Positions 1 to 6,564 of a DNA stretch of 20,002 nt are shown here, piece after piece; the stretch's first letter is position 1, and every line of letters starts with the position of its first letter. Below the pieces are notes generated by a model. The model saw only the letters and a list, made by a program, of their open reading frames with translations, did no database searches and was not told where the DNA came from. The stretch is from Natronohydrobacter sp. (GTDB lineage: Bacteria; Pseudomonadota; Alphaproteobacteria; Rhodobacterales; Rhodobacteraceae). The DNA lies in contig SKRP01000015.1 of assembly GCA_007118445.1 (NCBI GenBank), forward strand, positions 1 through 20,002. Direction: 5' to 3'. The position numbers were made by a program, and so were the translations under genes.

Positions 1-38
1 CCACTCCCGCAACACCGGCTGAATAAGGAGACCAGCCC
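1..38 (+). other. Tail of an upstream gene (frame ambiguous) plus ribosome binding site
   Basis: The first bases probably hold the end of a gene that begins left of the window. Two frames stay open to a stop: one ends HSRNTG at a TGA (20-22), the other ends TPATPAE at a TAA (24-26). The sequence cannot decide between them. Given the prolyl isomerase, hemerythrin and moeA that follow, narI of a respiratory nitrate reductase operon would be the expected neighbour, but that is inference only. An AAGGAG Shine-Dalgarno sequence at about 25-30 serves the next gene. Confidence 0.3.
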
Positions 39-818
39 ATGAAACCGCTTCTGCCGCCTGTTTTTGTCAACGGCATTGAAATCTCGGCCGAACGCATTGC
101 GGCTGAAGCCCAGAACCACCCAGCCCCGAAAGCAAAACCGGGGCTGGCCTGGAAAGCCGCCGCGCGCGCCCTCGCCATCCGCGAATTGATGCTGCAAGAG
201 GCCCGCGCGCGGGGCCTGACCCCTGATCCGGCGGAAGTCGCGCCGGGTCAGTTTGAGACCGAGGACGAAGCGCTGATCCGCCAGCTGAGCGAAGCGGCAA
301 TCACGCCCGCTGCAGCCGATGAAGCCGATTTGCGCCGCGTCTATAATTCTCATCCTGATCGCTTCCGCGCCCCCTCGCTCTATGAGGCCGCGCATATCCT
401 GTTCCCGCGTCAGGACGATATGGCCGCCTTGCGCGCCCATGCTGAGGCTGTCCTGTCCGAATTGCGTGCCAATCCGCGACGCTTCGGTGAATTGGCGCGC
501 ACCCATTCAGCTTGTTCGTCCAAGGATAATGGCGGGCTGCTGGGCCAGTTGGGGCAGGGCGACACGGTGCCGGAATTCGAGGCCGCGCTGGATGCGCTGG
601 ACGAGGGCCAGATCAGTGATCCGGTGGAAACCCGCTTCGGGCTGCATCTGATCCGCCTCGATGCCCGCGCGCGCGGCGATGTTCTGCCGTTCGAGACAGT
701 GCTGCCACGGCTGCGCGATGCCCATGCCAAGGCGGCCTGGGCGCGGGCCGCCGTGCAGTTCACCGATGAACTTTTGACAAATGCCACGATTGAAGGGGTG
801 AGGTTGCGGGCGGCCTGA
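39..818 (+). CDS. Parvulin-type (PpiC/NifM-like) peptidyl-prolyl cis-trans isomerase
   Basis: A 259-residue protein with an N-terminal helical region (about 1-105) and a C-terminal parvulin domain (about 113-210). Visible parvulin hallmarks are the YEAAHIL strand with His119, FGELARTHS, the GGLLGQLG loop (165-172), VPEFEAAL, and the closing FGLHLIRL strand with His203. No signal peptide or membrane segment is evident, so it probably works in the cytoplasm. Family knowledge: NifM-like parvulins help mature metalloenzymes, and in several alphaproteobacteria and Paracoccus relatives such a gene sits just after narGHJI, suggesting a role in folding nitrate reductase. That substrate is inference because nar is not in view. 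The ATG has an AAGGAG ribosome site 8 bases upstream. The gene is followed after 19 bases by the hemerythrin gene and is probably cotranscribed with it and moeA. Confidence 0.9.
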   Translation: MKPLLPPVFVNGIEISAERIAAEAQNHPAPKAKPGLAWKAAARALAIRELMLQEARARGLTPDPAEVAPGQFETEDEALIRQLSEAAITPAAADEADLRRVYNSHPDRFRAPSLYEAAHILFPRQDDMAALRAHAEAVLSELRANPRRFGELARTHSACSSKDNGGLLGQLGQGDTVPEFEAALDALDEGQISDPVETRFGLHLIRLDARARGDVLPFETVLPRLRDAHAKAAWARAAVQFTDELLTNATIEGVRLRAA

Positions 819-837
819 GTGAGGAAAGGGGGCGGCC

Positions 838-1476
838 ATGCCCGAAGATATCCAAAAGACGAACGGACTGGACCGTGACACCGGGTCGATCCGCGGGGCA
901 CGTGCCGCGCCGCCACGCCTGCGCACTGATGAATGCCCCATCGAGGCCTTGTATGAAGAGCATTTCAACCAGCGCCAGCTCTGTGCGGATATGGACCTTC
1001 TGGCCGCCACCACCCTGCCGCGCCCTGAACGCGCAAAGCGCGTCCTGATCAATCTGTGCCGCGATCTGCCTGCGCATTTGAAGGAGGAGGAACAAGGCCT
1101 CTTCCCTCGCCTGCGGGTCCGCGCCCTGCCCGAGGATGATCTTGAGCCGATGCTTGCATGGCTGGCGCGCGAACATGAAGCCGCGCAACAGGCTCGCGCC
1201 CTGCTGGTTCTGGCCCTGGCCTGCATGGCCGATGGAGCCTTGCCCGCGCCCGAAGATCGCGAGGCGTTGCGGCACCTTGCGGCCTCCGGGCGCCGTCATC
1301 TGATCGTCGAGAACGCAATCCTGCTCCCGCTGGCCCGCCTGCGCCTGACGGCAGAGGACAAACGCGCCCTTATGGCCGAGATGTGTGCCAGCCGCGCGCT
1401 TGCGCCGGACCCGGATACGCCCTGCGCATGGGCCCTGGCGCGCATCGGTATACTTGCCCCGGAGGAAAACGCATGA
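838..1476 (+). CDS. Hemerythrin HHE domain protein
   Basis: A 212-residue soluble protein with a complete HHE signature: His42 (EEHFNQ), His80 and Glu84 (LPAHLKEEEQGLFP), His113 (REHE), His154 and Glu158 (RRHLIVENAILLP). These residues would coordinate a di-iron centre in a four-helix bundle. The first 30 residues look disordered. HHE proteins bind oxygen, sense or detoxify NO, or handle iron; the sequence does not say which. It lies between a prolyl isomerase and moeA, in what looks like the tail of a respiratory nitrate reductase operon, so a role in NO/O2 protection or in supplying iron to the reductase is plausible but inferred. The ATG is preceded by a strong purine-rich ribosome site (GAGGAAAGGGGG). 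Its TGA overlaps the moeA ATG by two bases. Confidence 0.88.
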   Translation: MPEDIQKTNGLDRDTGSIRGARAAPPRLRTDECPIEALYEEHFNQRQLCADMDLLAATTLPRPERAKRVLINLCRDLPAHLKEEEQGLFPRLRVRALPEDDLEPMLAWLAREHEAAQQARALLVLALACMADGALPAPEDREALRHLAASGRRHLIVENAILLPLARLRLTAEDKRALMAEMCASRALAPDPDTPCAWALARIGILAPEENA

Positions 1477-2741
1477 CCCTGCATCAAGTCTATCACCACC
1501 CTGACCCGGCGGCCTGTGGGTGCGATGCGCCGCAGGGCCTGATTCCTGTTGACCAAGCGATTGCCCTTGGCCTTGCGGCGCTGCGCCCGCTGACCGAGGT
1601 CGAGCATCTGCCCCTTGTGCAAGCGACCGGGCGCGTCCTGGCGGCGGATATACTGGCCCCGGTCGCGCTGCCGCTTTTCGACAATGCAGGTATGGATGGC
1701 TACGCGCTGCAGATCGCGGATCTGGCGGGCGAGGGGCCCTGGACCCTGCCTGTCGCCGGGTGCACCCGTGCAGGCGACGCTGCCGGCGTGCTGCCTGCTG
1801 CTCAGGCGCTGCGTATCCTGACCGGCGCGCCTGTGCCGGATGGCGCAGATGCCGTGATTGCGCAGGAACAGGTCACAAGGCAAGGTGATGTTATCCGCAT
1901 CGAAACGCGCCCGAAAGCAGGCCAGCATATCCGCTGCAAGGGCGAGGATGTCGCGCCCGGTGCCCCTTTGCTGGGCAAGGGCCGTCTGCTCGGTGCGCGT
2001 GAAATCGCGGCTCTCGCCGGAAGCGGTGTCGGGTTGGTGCCGGTGATCCGCCAATTGCGGGTGGCGATCCTGTGTTCGGGCAGCGAACTCGTCCCGCCCG
2101 GTGCCCCGCTGCAGCCAGGCCAGATCTGGAATGCCAATCAGGCCATGCTGGCCGCTTCCCTGTCGCCGCCATGGATTGACCTGTCTGTCATGCCCGCCAA
2201 GGCCGACAATCCCGATACTCTGCGCCGCGCGGTCTGCGAGCTTGCGCGCGGGGCTGATGTGATCATCACCACTGGCGGGGTCTCGGTTGGGGACGAGGAT
2301 CATATGGCGCAGGTGATCCAGAGCCTTGGCGGGCAGATCACCGCGATGAAGCTTGCGATGAAGCCCGGAAAGCCGCTGTCGATCGGTAATGTCGGTCAGG
2401 CGCTCTGGTTGGGACTGCCGGGCAATCCGGTGGCGGCTTTTGTCACCTGGCATGTGGTGGGACAAGTTCTTGCGCAGGCGATGGTCGGCTTTGCCAGCCC
2501 CGGTCCCGTCAAATCGCTCGCGGCACTGGTTGCCCCGCTGCGCCACCGACCGGGTCGTTGTGAATACCGCGCAGCGCGGTTTCTGGGTCATGATGCGCGT
2601 GGGGTCATGCAGGTGCAATGTCTTGACGGGACTGGCTCGCACCGGCTGGCACAATTCCCGCAAGCCGATGTTCTGGTCATGATCCCGGCTGATCTGGAAA
2701 TCCTGCCCGCAGGGCGATTGGTCGAGATACTGCCGCTCTGA
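1473..2741 (+). CDS. moeA: Molybdopterin molybdenumtransferase MoeA
   Basis: MoeA inserts molybdate into adenylylated molybdopterin to make active Moco in the cytoplasm. The 422-residue length matches the family (about 400-420). Visible motifs: MDGYAL (about 74-79), the RILTGAPVPDGADAV segment, KGEDV, CSGSELVPPG, the NANQAML segment, TTGGVSVGD (about 265-273), MKPGKPL and LPGNPVAAF (about 314-322), the last three belonging to the MPT-binding domain shared with MogA. I place the start at the ATG at 1473, not at an in-frame ATG 30 codons upstream, because 1473 has a GGAGGAAAA ribosome site, overlaps the hemerythrin stop as ATGA, and begins at the usual MoeA N-terminus. An intrinsic terminator follows, so this is the last gene of its operon. 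Confidence 0.96.
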   Translation: MTLHQVYHHPDPAACGCDAPQGLIPVDQAIALGLAALRPLTEVEHLPLVQATGRVLAADILAPVALPLFDNAGMDGYALQIADLAGEGPWTLPVAGCTRAGDAAGVLPAAQALRILTGAPVPDGADAVIAQEQVTRQGDVIRIETRPKAGQHIRCKGEDVAPGAPLLGKGRLLGAREIAALAGSGVGLVPVIRQLRVAILCSGSELVPPGAPLQPGQIWNANQAMLAASLSPPWIDLSVMPAKADNPDTLRRAVCELARGADVIITTGGVSVGDEDHMAQVIQSLGGQITAMKLAMKPGKPLSIGNVGQALWLGLPGNPVAAFVTWHVVGQVLAQAMVGFASPGPVKSLAALVAPLRHRPGRCEYRAARFLGHDARGVMQVQCLDGTGSHRLAQFPQADVLVMIPADLEILPAGRLVEILPL

Positions 2742-2794
2742 GGCAGCATCCGGCTGGTGGTCGTGCCTGCGATATCTGCCTGCAGAAGGCCCCG

Positions 2795-2827
2795 GCCCCT
2801 GGTCACAAGGGCCAGGGCTTTTCTGTT
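2795..2827 (+). terminator. Rho-independent terminator after moeA
   Basis: A GC-rich hairpin pairs CCCTGG (2797-2802) with CCAGGG (2812-2817); a bulged C allows further G-C pairing outside it. It is followed at once by a T-rich stretch, TTTTCTGTT (2819-2827). It lies 54 bases after the moeA stop and closes the isomerase-hemerythrin-moeA operon. It also abuts the end of the decayed minus-strand gene. Confidence 0.8.
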
Positions 2828-3220
2828 ACAGAAACTGCGGAAACAGGATCTGCTCTTTCTTCGGCATATGTTTTTTTATCTCCTGTTCGATCTGCACCAG
2901 CAGGACTGACAGCCCCTCGAGGATAACGGCTTCCCCGGCATGGATTGTTTCGACATGGTCGGCCAGAGCGGTCAATTCAGCCAGATCGCGGCGCAGGATA
3001 TGATCGATCATGGTTCCGACCGCCTGCAGCACATCGCGGGGGGGGGCATTTTTAGCAGGGACTCGGCCTGCGCACGCAATCCCGGATCAGCAAGAACCTG
3101 CACTGGGTTGCGGCTTTCACCAAAACAACGTGCCACGTCCTGCGATCGCAGCACAGGTATGACACCGGGGATATGGGCAGCAAGCGTGCCGGTGGGTTAG
3201 GTCAGATCAATGATCTGCAT
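2826..3220 (-). pseudogene. Decayed Ric/ScdA/YtfE-like iron-sulfur repair (di-iron) protein gene
   Basis: On the minus strand an ATG at 3220 opens MQIIDLT, then an in-frame TAA (eighth codon), then a reading resembling the N-terminal ScdA/DUF542 domain (TGTLAAHIPGVIPVL). The CCGG cysteine motif expected there is degraded to ARCFGES. The frame breaks at a run of nine C (plus-strand G, 3038-3046) and resumes one frame over as DVLQAVGTMIDHILRR and then KKHMPKKEQILFPQFL before a TAA. That second part looks like the first half of the Ric hemerythrin-like domain, with its His and Glu ligands. The remaining 80 or so residues, which carry the last iron ligands, are absent. Intact Ric proteins are about 220 residues and repair NO-damaged Fe-S centres. 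With an internal stop, a frameshift, a lost motif and a missing C-terminus this is a pseudogene; the domain assignment is from pattern memory. Confidence 0.7.
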
Positions 3221-3254
3221 CGAAGTTGCGCCGGTTCGGTCGATCCGAATTTTA

Positions 3255-3268
3255 TTGATGAATATCAA
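3255..3268. promoter_or_regulatory. FNR/Dnr-type box, perfect palindrome (TTGAT-GAAT-ATCAA)
   Basis: This is an exact match to the FNR consensus TTGAT-N4-ATCAA, in an AT-rich island between divergent genes. Its centre lies about 41 bases from the ATG (3220) of the decayed minus-strand Ric-like gene, so it probably once drove that gene. It is also 79 bases upstream of a second identical-class box facing the DUF2478 gene. FNR, FnrP, Dnr or NnrR could bind; the box alone does not discriminate among them. Confidence 0.75.
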
Positions 3269-3340
3269 TCATTATGTCCTGATATAGATTAATTTTTGAC
3301 TATACCGCGCGAAAATATGTTTTAAAAACGGTCATGATTC

Positions 3341-3354
3341 TTGATTTACATCAA
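3341..3354. promoter_or_regulatory. FNR/Dnr-type box, perfect palindrome (TTGAT-TTAC-ATCAA)
   Basis: This is a second exact TTGAT-N4-ATCAA palindrome. A class II FNR site sits about 41.5 bases upstream of the transcript start, which would put transcription near 3389. That is downstream of the in-frame ATG at 3357 and upstream of the ATG at 3411, so the box helps decide the start of the next gene. It suggests low-oxygen or NO-responsive expression of the DUF2478-mogA unit. Confidence 0.75.
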
Positions 3355-3410
3355 GGATGTTTGGAGCGCGGGATGTGATGGTCACTCCGACCGATGACAA
3401 GGGGGCTTTG

Positions 3411-3917
3411 ATGCTTGGCTATATCTCTCTGCCCGGACGGGGTAAAAATGACCTGTTTCTGGCGCAGGTGGCGCGACATCTGCGCGGTCGGATGCGGTTA
3501 TGCGGGACCGTCCAGACCAATATCGCCCGCGCGGACCGGCGCAAATGCGACATGGATTTGCAGCTTCTGGCCACGGGCGAAGTGCTGCGCATTTCGGAAG
3601 ATCGCGGCGCGCAGGCGCGGGGTTGCACGCTGGACACCCATGTCCTGACGCAGGCCGTGGCGCTGAGCGAGGCCGCTCTGGACGGTGCCGATCTGCTTCT
3701 CGTCAACAAATTCGGCAAGACTGAGGCCGAGGGCAATGGCTTTGCCCCGCTTGTCGGCGAGGCCATCTGCGCAGGCATTCCGGTTCTGGTCGGGGTTAAC
3801 ACGCTAAACATGCCTGCGTTTCAAGCATTTGCCGATGGTCATGCAGATGCGCTTCCGGCAGATTTCGTGCAGGTCGTGGACTGGTGCCTGAAGGCGCAGC
3901 TGCGCGATGCTGCCTGA
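3411..3917 (+). CDS. DUF2478 family protein (P-loop-like, molybdenum/nitrate-associated)
   Basis: A 168-residue protein that I recognise as DUF2478: an N-terminal phosphate-loop-like LPGRGKND (7-14), CGTVQTN, a central RKCDMDLQLL segment, the GAQARGCTLD turn, LLVNKFGKTEAEG, and IPVLVGVN near the end. The loop has Asn where a Walker A motif normally has Ser or Thr, so nucleotide hydrolysis should not be assumed. Family knowledge: DUF2478 genes recur beside molybdenum and nitrate genes but have no settled biochemical role. I start it at 3411 (GGGGG ribosome site five bases upstream) rather than at the in-frame ATG at 3357, because an FNR box ends two bases before 3357. It overlaps mogA by 11 bases, so the two are translated from one transcript. 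Confidence 0.8.
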   Translation: MLGYISLPGRGKNDLFLAQVARHLRGRMRLCGTVQTNIARADRRKCDMDLQLLATGEVLRISEDRGAQARGCTLDTHVLTQAVALSEAALDGADLLLVNKFGKTEAEGNGFAPLVGEAICAGIPVLVGVNTLNMPAFQAFADGHADALPADFVQVVDWCLKAQLRDAA

Positions 3918-4443
3918 ACGCGCGCGGATCGCGGTCGTCACTGTATCGGACCGCGCGGCGCGGGGCGAATACGAAGACATGGGCGGCCCGGCGGCAGAAG
4001 ACTGGTTACGCACTGTTCTGACCAGCGATGTTCACATCACGCGCCAGATCATCCCGGACGGGCGCGATTCTGTCGCTGCGGCTCTGCGGACGCTGGCGGA
4101 TTACGGAAGCGATCTGGTGCTGATCACAGGTGGCACAGGCCCGGCCCCGCGCGACCGCACGCCCGAAGGGCTGGCTGATATCATCGCGTTTGACCTGCCC
4201 GGCTTTGGCGAGGAAATGCGCCGCGCTTCGCTGGCCGAAGTGCCGACAGCGATCCTGTCGCGCCAGAGCGCTGGTGTGCGCGGGCGGACCCTGTTCATCA
4301 CCCTGCCCGGCAAACCAGCCGCAATCGCAACCTGTCTGCAGGCAGTTTTCGCGGCGGTTCCCTATTGTCTCGATCTGATCGGGGCCGCGCGGATCGATAC
4401 TGATCCTGCGCGCTGCAAAGCCTTTCGGCCTGCGAAAACCTGA
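3907..4443 (+). CDS. mogA: Molybdopterin adenylyltransferase MogA
   Basis: MogA adenylylates molybdopterin, giving the MPT-AMP that MoeA uses for molybdenum insertion. The 178-residue protein shows TVSDRAARGEYEDMGGP (12-28), GGTGPAPRDRTPEG (75-88), the MPT/ATP site with Asp83, the segment LSRQSAGVRG, and LPGKPAA near the C-terminus. The length is close to that of E. coli MogA. The gene begins inside the end of the DUF2478 gene, which argues for translational coupling. Together with moeA just upstream it provides the last two steps of Moco synthesis for nitrate reductases. The related MoaB has the same fold; the DRTPEG motif and length favour MogA. Confidence 0.93.
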   Translation: MLPERARIAVVTVSDRAARGEYEDMGGPAAEDWLRTVLTSDVHITRQIIPDGRDSVAAALRTLADYGSDLVLITGGTGPAPRDRTPEGLADIIAFDLPGFGEEMRRASLAEVPTAILSRQSAGVRGRTLFITLPGKPAAIATCLQAVFAAVPYCLDLIGAARIDTDPARCKAFRPAKT

Positions 4444-4445
4444 GC

Positions 4446-4470
4446 GATCTGCCTATAATACAGGCAGGTC
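4446..4470 (+). promoter_or_regulatory. Hairpin carrying a TATAAT hexamer between mogA and nasT
   Basis: GATCTGCCT (4446-4454) pairs with AGGCAGGTC (4462-4470) around a seven-base loop, with one G-T wobble. There is no T-run after it, so as a terminator it is weak. The loop region contains a perfect TATAAT (4454-4459), which could be the -10 element for nasT, but no good -35 lies 17 bases upstream. Function is undecided. Confidence 0.35.
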
Positions 4471-4555
4471 ACCCTTGAATGCGGCGTATGTGACAAGCGG
4501 CCCTTGCGGCTCTGTGCGGCACATGCTGTTCCCGCATCAACGCTGGGTGCAGGTC

Positions 4556-5131
4556 ATGAAGCTTCATATTGTCATCGTCGAACCGGATGAGACCCGTGCG
4601 CGGCTTGTCATCGACAGTCTGCAACCGCTCGGGCATCGGGTGACTGTCATCGGCGAAGCGGCCGGGCTTGCGCGCCGCGTCCGCGAGCTTGCACCGGATA
4701 TCGTGCTGATCGACATGGCCAACCCGTCGCGCGATATGCTCGAGGAAATGACACTGGCATCCGGCCCGATGGATCGGCCCGTGGCGTTTTTCGTGGACAG
4801 CACGGACAGTGATCTGACGCGCCGCGCGATCGAGGCTGGTGTGTCGGCCTATGTCACGGATGGTTTGCAGCCCGAACGTGTCGCCGCCGTGATGGATGCA
4901 GCCATCATCCGCTTCCAGATGTTCCAGCGCATGCGGCTGGAGCTGGAAACCACGCGGCGCGCACTGGAAGAGCGAAAGCTGATCGATCGTGCAAAGGGCA
5001 TCCTGATGAAGGCGCGCGGCATCAGCGAGGATGACGCCTATGCGCTGCTGCGCAAGACGGCGATGGATCAGGGGCGCAAGGTCGTGGATGTCGCGGGCGC
5101 GCTGGTCACGGCAGCGGGGCTCTTGTCATGA
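4556..5131 (+). CDS. nasT: NasT, ANTAR-domain nitrate/nitrite antiterminator
   Basis: A 191-residue response-regulator-like protein: a receiver domain (about 1-120; IVIVEPDE, IVLIDMANPS with the phospho-acceptor position, VAFFVDS) joined by a helix to a C-terminal ANTAR RNA-binding domain (about 130-191; RRALEERKLIDRAKGILM, ISEDDAYALLRK). NasT proteins bind two-hairpin leaders with AnnGnn loops and prevent transcription termination; the sensor NasS releases them when nitrate or nitrite is present. I prefer the ATG at 4556: a longer reading exists from a TTG at 4475, but its 27 extra residues precede the normal MKLHIVIVEPDE start. The TGA overlaps the nasS ATG. The likely target is the structured leader before nrtA. 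Confidence 0.94.
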   Translation: MKLHIVIVEPDETRARLVIDSLQPLGHRVTVIGEAAGLARRVRELAPDIVLIDMANPSRDMLEEMTLASGPMDRPVAFFVDSTDSDLTRRAIEAGVSAYVTDGLQPERVAAVMDAAIIRFQMFQRMRLELETTRRALEERKLIDRAKGILMKARGISEDDAYALLRKTAMDQGRKVVDVAGALVTAAGLLS

Positions 5132-6291
5132 CAGCGACACCCCTTCGTATCGGCTTTGTGCCGCTGCTGGACATGGCCGCCCTTGCCGTGGCGCATGAAC
5201 TGGGCTTTGCGCAATCCGAGGGGCTGGCGCTGGAATTGCGGGCCGCGCCGTCATGGTCGAGCCTGCGCGACATGCTGCTCTGGGGCCAGATCGAGGCCGC
5301 CCATATGCTCGCGCCCCTGCCGGTTGCCATGGCGATGGGGCTTGGCGGGGCCGTGGCGCGGGTTGATATCCTGCAGAATCTGTCGCTTAACGGGGTGGTG
5401 ATTGCGGTTTCTTCGGCGCTGGCCGATGCGATGCGCGCCGAAGGTCATGATTTCGCGTTCAACGATCCGCGTGCCACCGCAGCTGATCTGGCCCGCGTCG
5501 TGCCGACAGGGTTGCGGATCGGTGTGCCTTTTCCCTTCTCCTGTCAGGCCGCGCTGGTTACACGCTGGCTGCGCGAAACACCCATCCGCTATGAGCTTTG
5601 CACAGTGCCGCCACCGCGCATGGCCGATGCGCTCGGGGCAGGCGAGATCGACGCCTATTGCGTGGGCGAGCCCTGGGGTTCGATGGCGGTTGAAAGCGGC
5701 GTGGGCTCGTTGATCCTGCCAGGCAAGGCGATCTGGGCCGCAGCGCCTGAAAAGGTTCTGGCCGCGCGCCATGACTGGGTCGGGGAGAATCCCGAACTGA
5801 CGGCAGCGCTGATGCGCGCGGTCTGGCGGGCAGGGAAATGGCTGGATGACCCGCTGAACCGGCAGACCGCCTGCGAATTGCTCTGTCGCACTGAATATGT
5901 CAACGCACCGGCGGAAATCCTCGAGCGTGCCTTGCGCGGCGAGATGGTGATCAGCCCGCGCGGGGAAATGCGCCGTGTGTCCGAGTTCATTCGCTTTCAT
6001 GACGGGGCTGCCAGCTTTCCCTGGCGCTCGCAGGCAGCCTGGTTCGCAGCGCATCTGGCCGAGCGTCACGGGCTGGCTCTGGCAGAGTCGGTGCGGGCCG
6101 CGAAAGTGATCTGCCGCACGGATCTGTATCGGCATAATCTGCGCGGGGCCGGGGCGGATCTGCCCGGTGCGTCGGAGAAACTCGAAGGCACGCTGGATCA
6201 TCCGCTTGCGGTTTCATCCGAGCGCGGCACGATGATTCTGCCGCCGGATCGTTTCTTTGATGGCCAGATTTTCGACTCAAGCGCCTTTTGA
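5128..6291 (+). CDS. nasS: NasS, cytoplasmic nitrate/nitrite sensor (NrtA-like)
   Basis: A 387-residue NrtA/CmpA-family protein that begins directly with the ligand-binding fold (LRIGFVPLLDMAALAVA) and has no signal peptide, unlike the NrtA encoded just downstream. Shared family motifs include ILQNLSLNGVVI, FPFSCQAALVTRWL, IDAYCVGEPWGS (Cys178), the AAPEKVLAARHDWV segment, and FHDGAASFPW. A cytoplasmic NrtA paralogue translated directly after nasT fits NasS, which binds NasT without nitrate or nitrite and frees it when the ligand is bound. The ATG overlaps the nasT stop as ATGA, indicating coupled and probably balanced synthesis of the two partners. Confidence 0.93.
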   Translation: MTATPLRIGFVPLLDMAALAVAHELGFAQSEGLALELRAAPSWSSLRDMLLWGQIEAAHMLAPLPVAMAMGLGGAVARVDILQNLSLNGVVIAVSSALADAMRAEGHDFAFNDPRATAADLARVVPTGLRIGVPFPFSCQAALVTRWLRETPIRYELCTVPPPRMADALGAGEIDAYCVGEPWGSMAVESGVGSLILPGKAIWAAAPEKVLAARHDWVGENPELTAALMRAVWRAGKWLDDPLNRQTACELLCRTEYVNAPAEILERALRGEMVISPRGEMRRVSEFIRFHDGAASFPWRSQAAWFAAHLAERHGLALAESVRAAKVICRTDLYRHNLRGAGADLPGASEKLEGTLDHPLAVSSERGTMILPPDRFFDGQIFDSSAF

Positions 6292-6423
6292 TGCTGCGCA
6301 TTTAGGCAAAGCCGCATGTGTTCCACATAAATCATGCTGCAACTGCGAAACCCTTTTGACCCAGACCGCCACAGTGCCTACGGTCTGAGCATCCGGCAAA
6401 GACGTCGGATTGCCTGAGGACGG

Positions 6424-6445
6424 AAAGCTGCAAGGCTTGCGCTTT
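6424..6445 (+). repeat. Stem-loop in nas leader
   Basis: AAAGC (6424-6428) pairs with GCTTT (6441-6445), a T is bulged, then GCAA (6430-6433) pairs with TTGC (6437-6440) around GGC. It lies 13 bases after the AnnGnn hairpin. Only three T end the stem and none follow, so it is a poor intrinsic terminator, but its place makes it a candidate for the termination step that NasT would oppose. Confidence 0.45.
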
Positions 6446-6530
6446 ACCCTCCACTTTCGCAGTGACGCGAACCTCCCGAAACTAGTCTGACAACCGCGCA
6501 ATCTGCGCTGCGTCATGGTTCTGCACCTGC

Positions 6531-6546
6531 GCAGGGTAATCCCTGC
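6531..6546 (+). repeat. Stem-loop just before the nrtA ribosome site
   Basis: GCAGGG (6531-6536) pairs with CCCTGC (6541-6546) around TAAT. It ends 7 bases before the weak GGA ribosome site of nrtA (6554-6556). A CCTGC at 6526-6530 is complementary to the same GCAGG element, so alternative base pairing is possible. It could end transcription early or affect ribosome access; only modest T follows (ATATTT). Confidence 0.45.
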
Positions 6547-6564
6547 CTGAAACGGATATTTCAA

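Larger units (their letters stand above)
6292..6564 (+). promoter_or_regulatory. nas leader region with ANTAR-type (NasT target) RNA hairpins
   Basis: This 273-base gap between nasS and nrtA has no gene but is rich in RNA structure. A clear hairpin, ATCCGGC/GTCGGAT (6391-6397 with 6404-6410, one G-T pair), closes the hexaloop AAAGAC, which has A at position 1 and G at position 4 as ANTAR proteins require. Three bases upstream, CAGACCG (6362-6368) pairs perfectly with CGGTCTG (6381-6387) around a 12-base loop that contains ACAGTG, also of the AnnGnn form, although not neatly closed. Two further hairpins follow (6424-6445 and 6531-6546). I could not find a textbook terminator with a T-run, and the promoter is not evident. 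It is the natural target of NasT encoded just upstream. Confidence 0.7.

Noticed and set aside
1383..1472. Thirty-codon N-terminal extension of MoeA
   Set aside because: It lies within the hemerythrin gene, reads as non-MoeA sequence, and a better ATG with a ribosome site is at 1473.
1296..2663. 455-residue open frame on the minus strand
   Set aside because: It is a shadow of moeA, with no ribosome site and a low-complexity translation.
4454..4459. Firm call of a sigma-70 promoter from TATAAT before nasT
   Set aside because: No acceptable -35 sits at normal spacing and the hexamer lies in a hairpin loop, so it is kept only as a low-confidence element.
6292..6361. Sigma-54 (-24/-12) promoter or NtrC sites before nrtA
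   Set aside because: I looked for GG-N10-GC elements and for paired GCAC/GTGC half-sites and found no convincing match.
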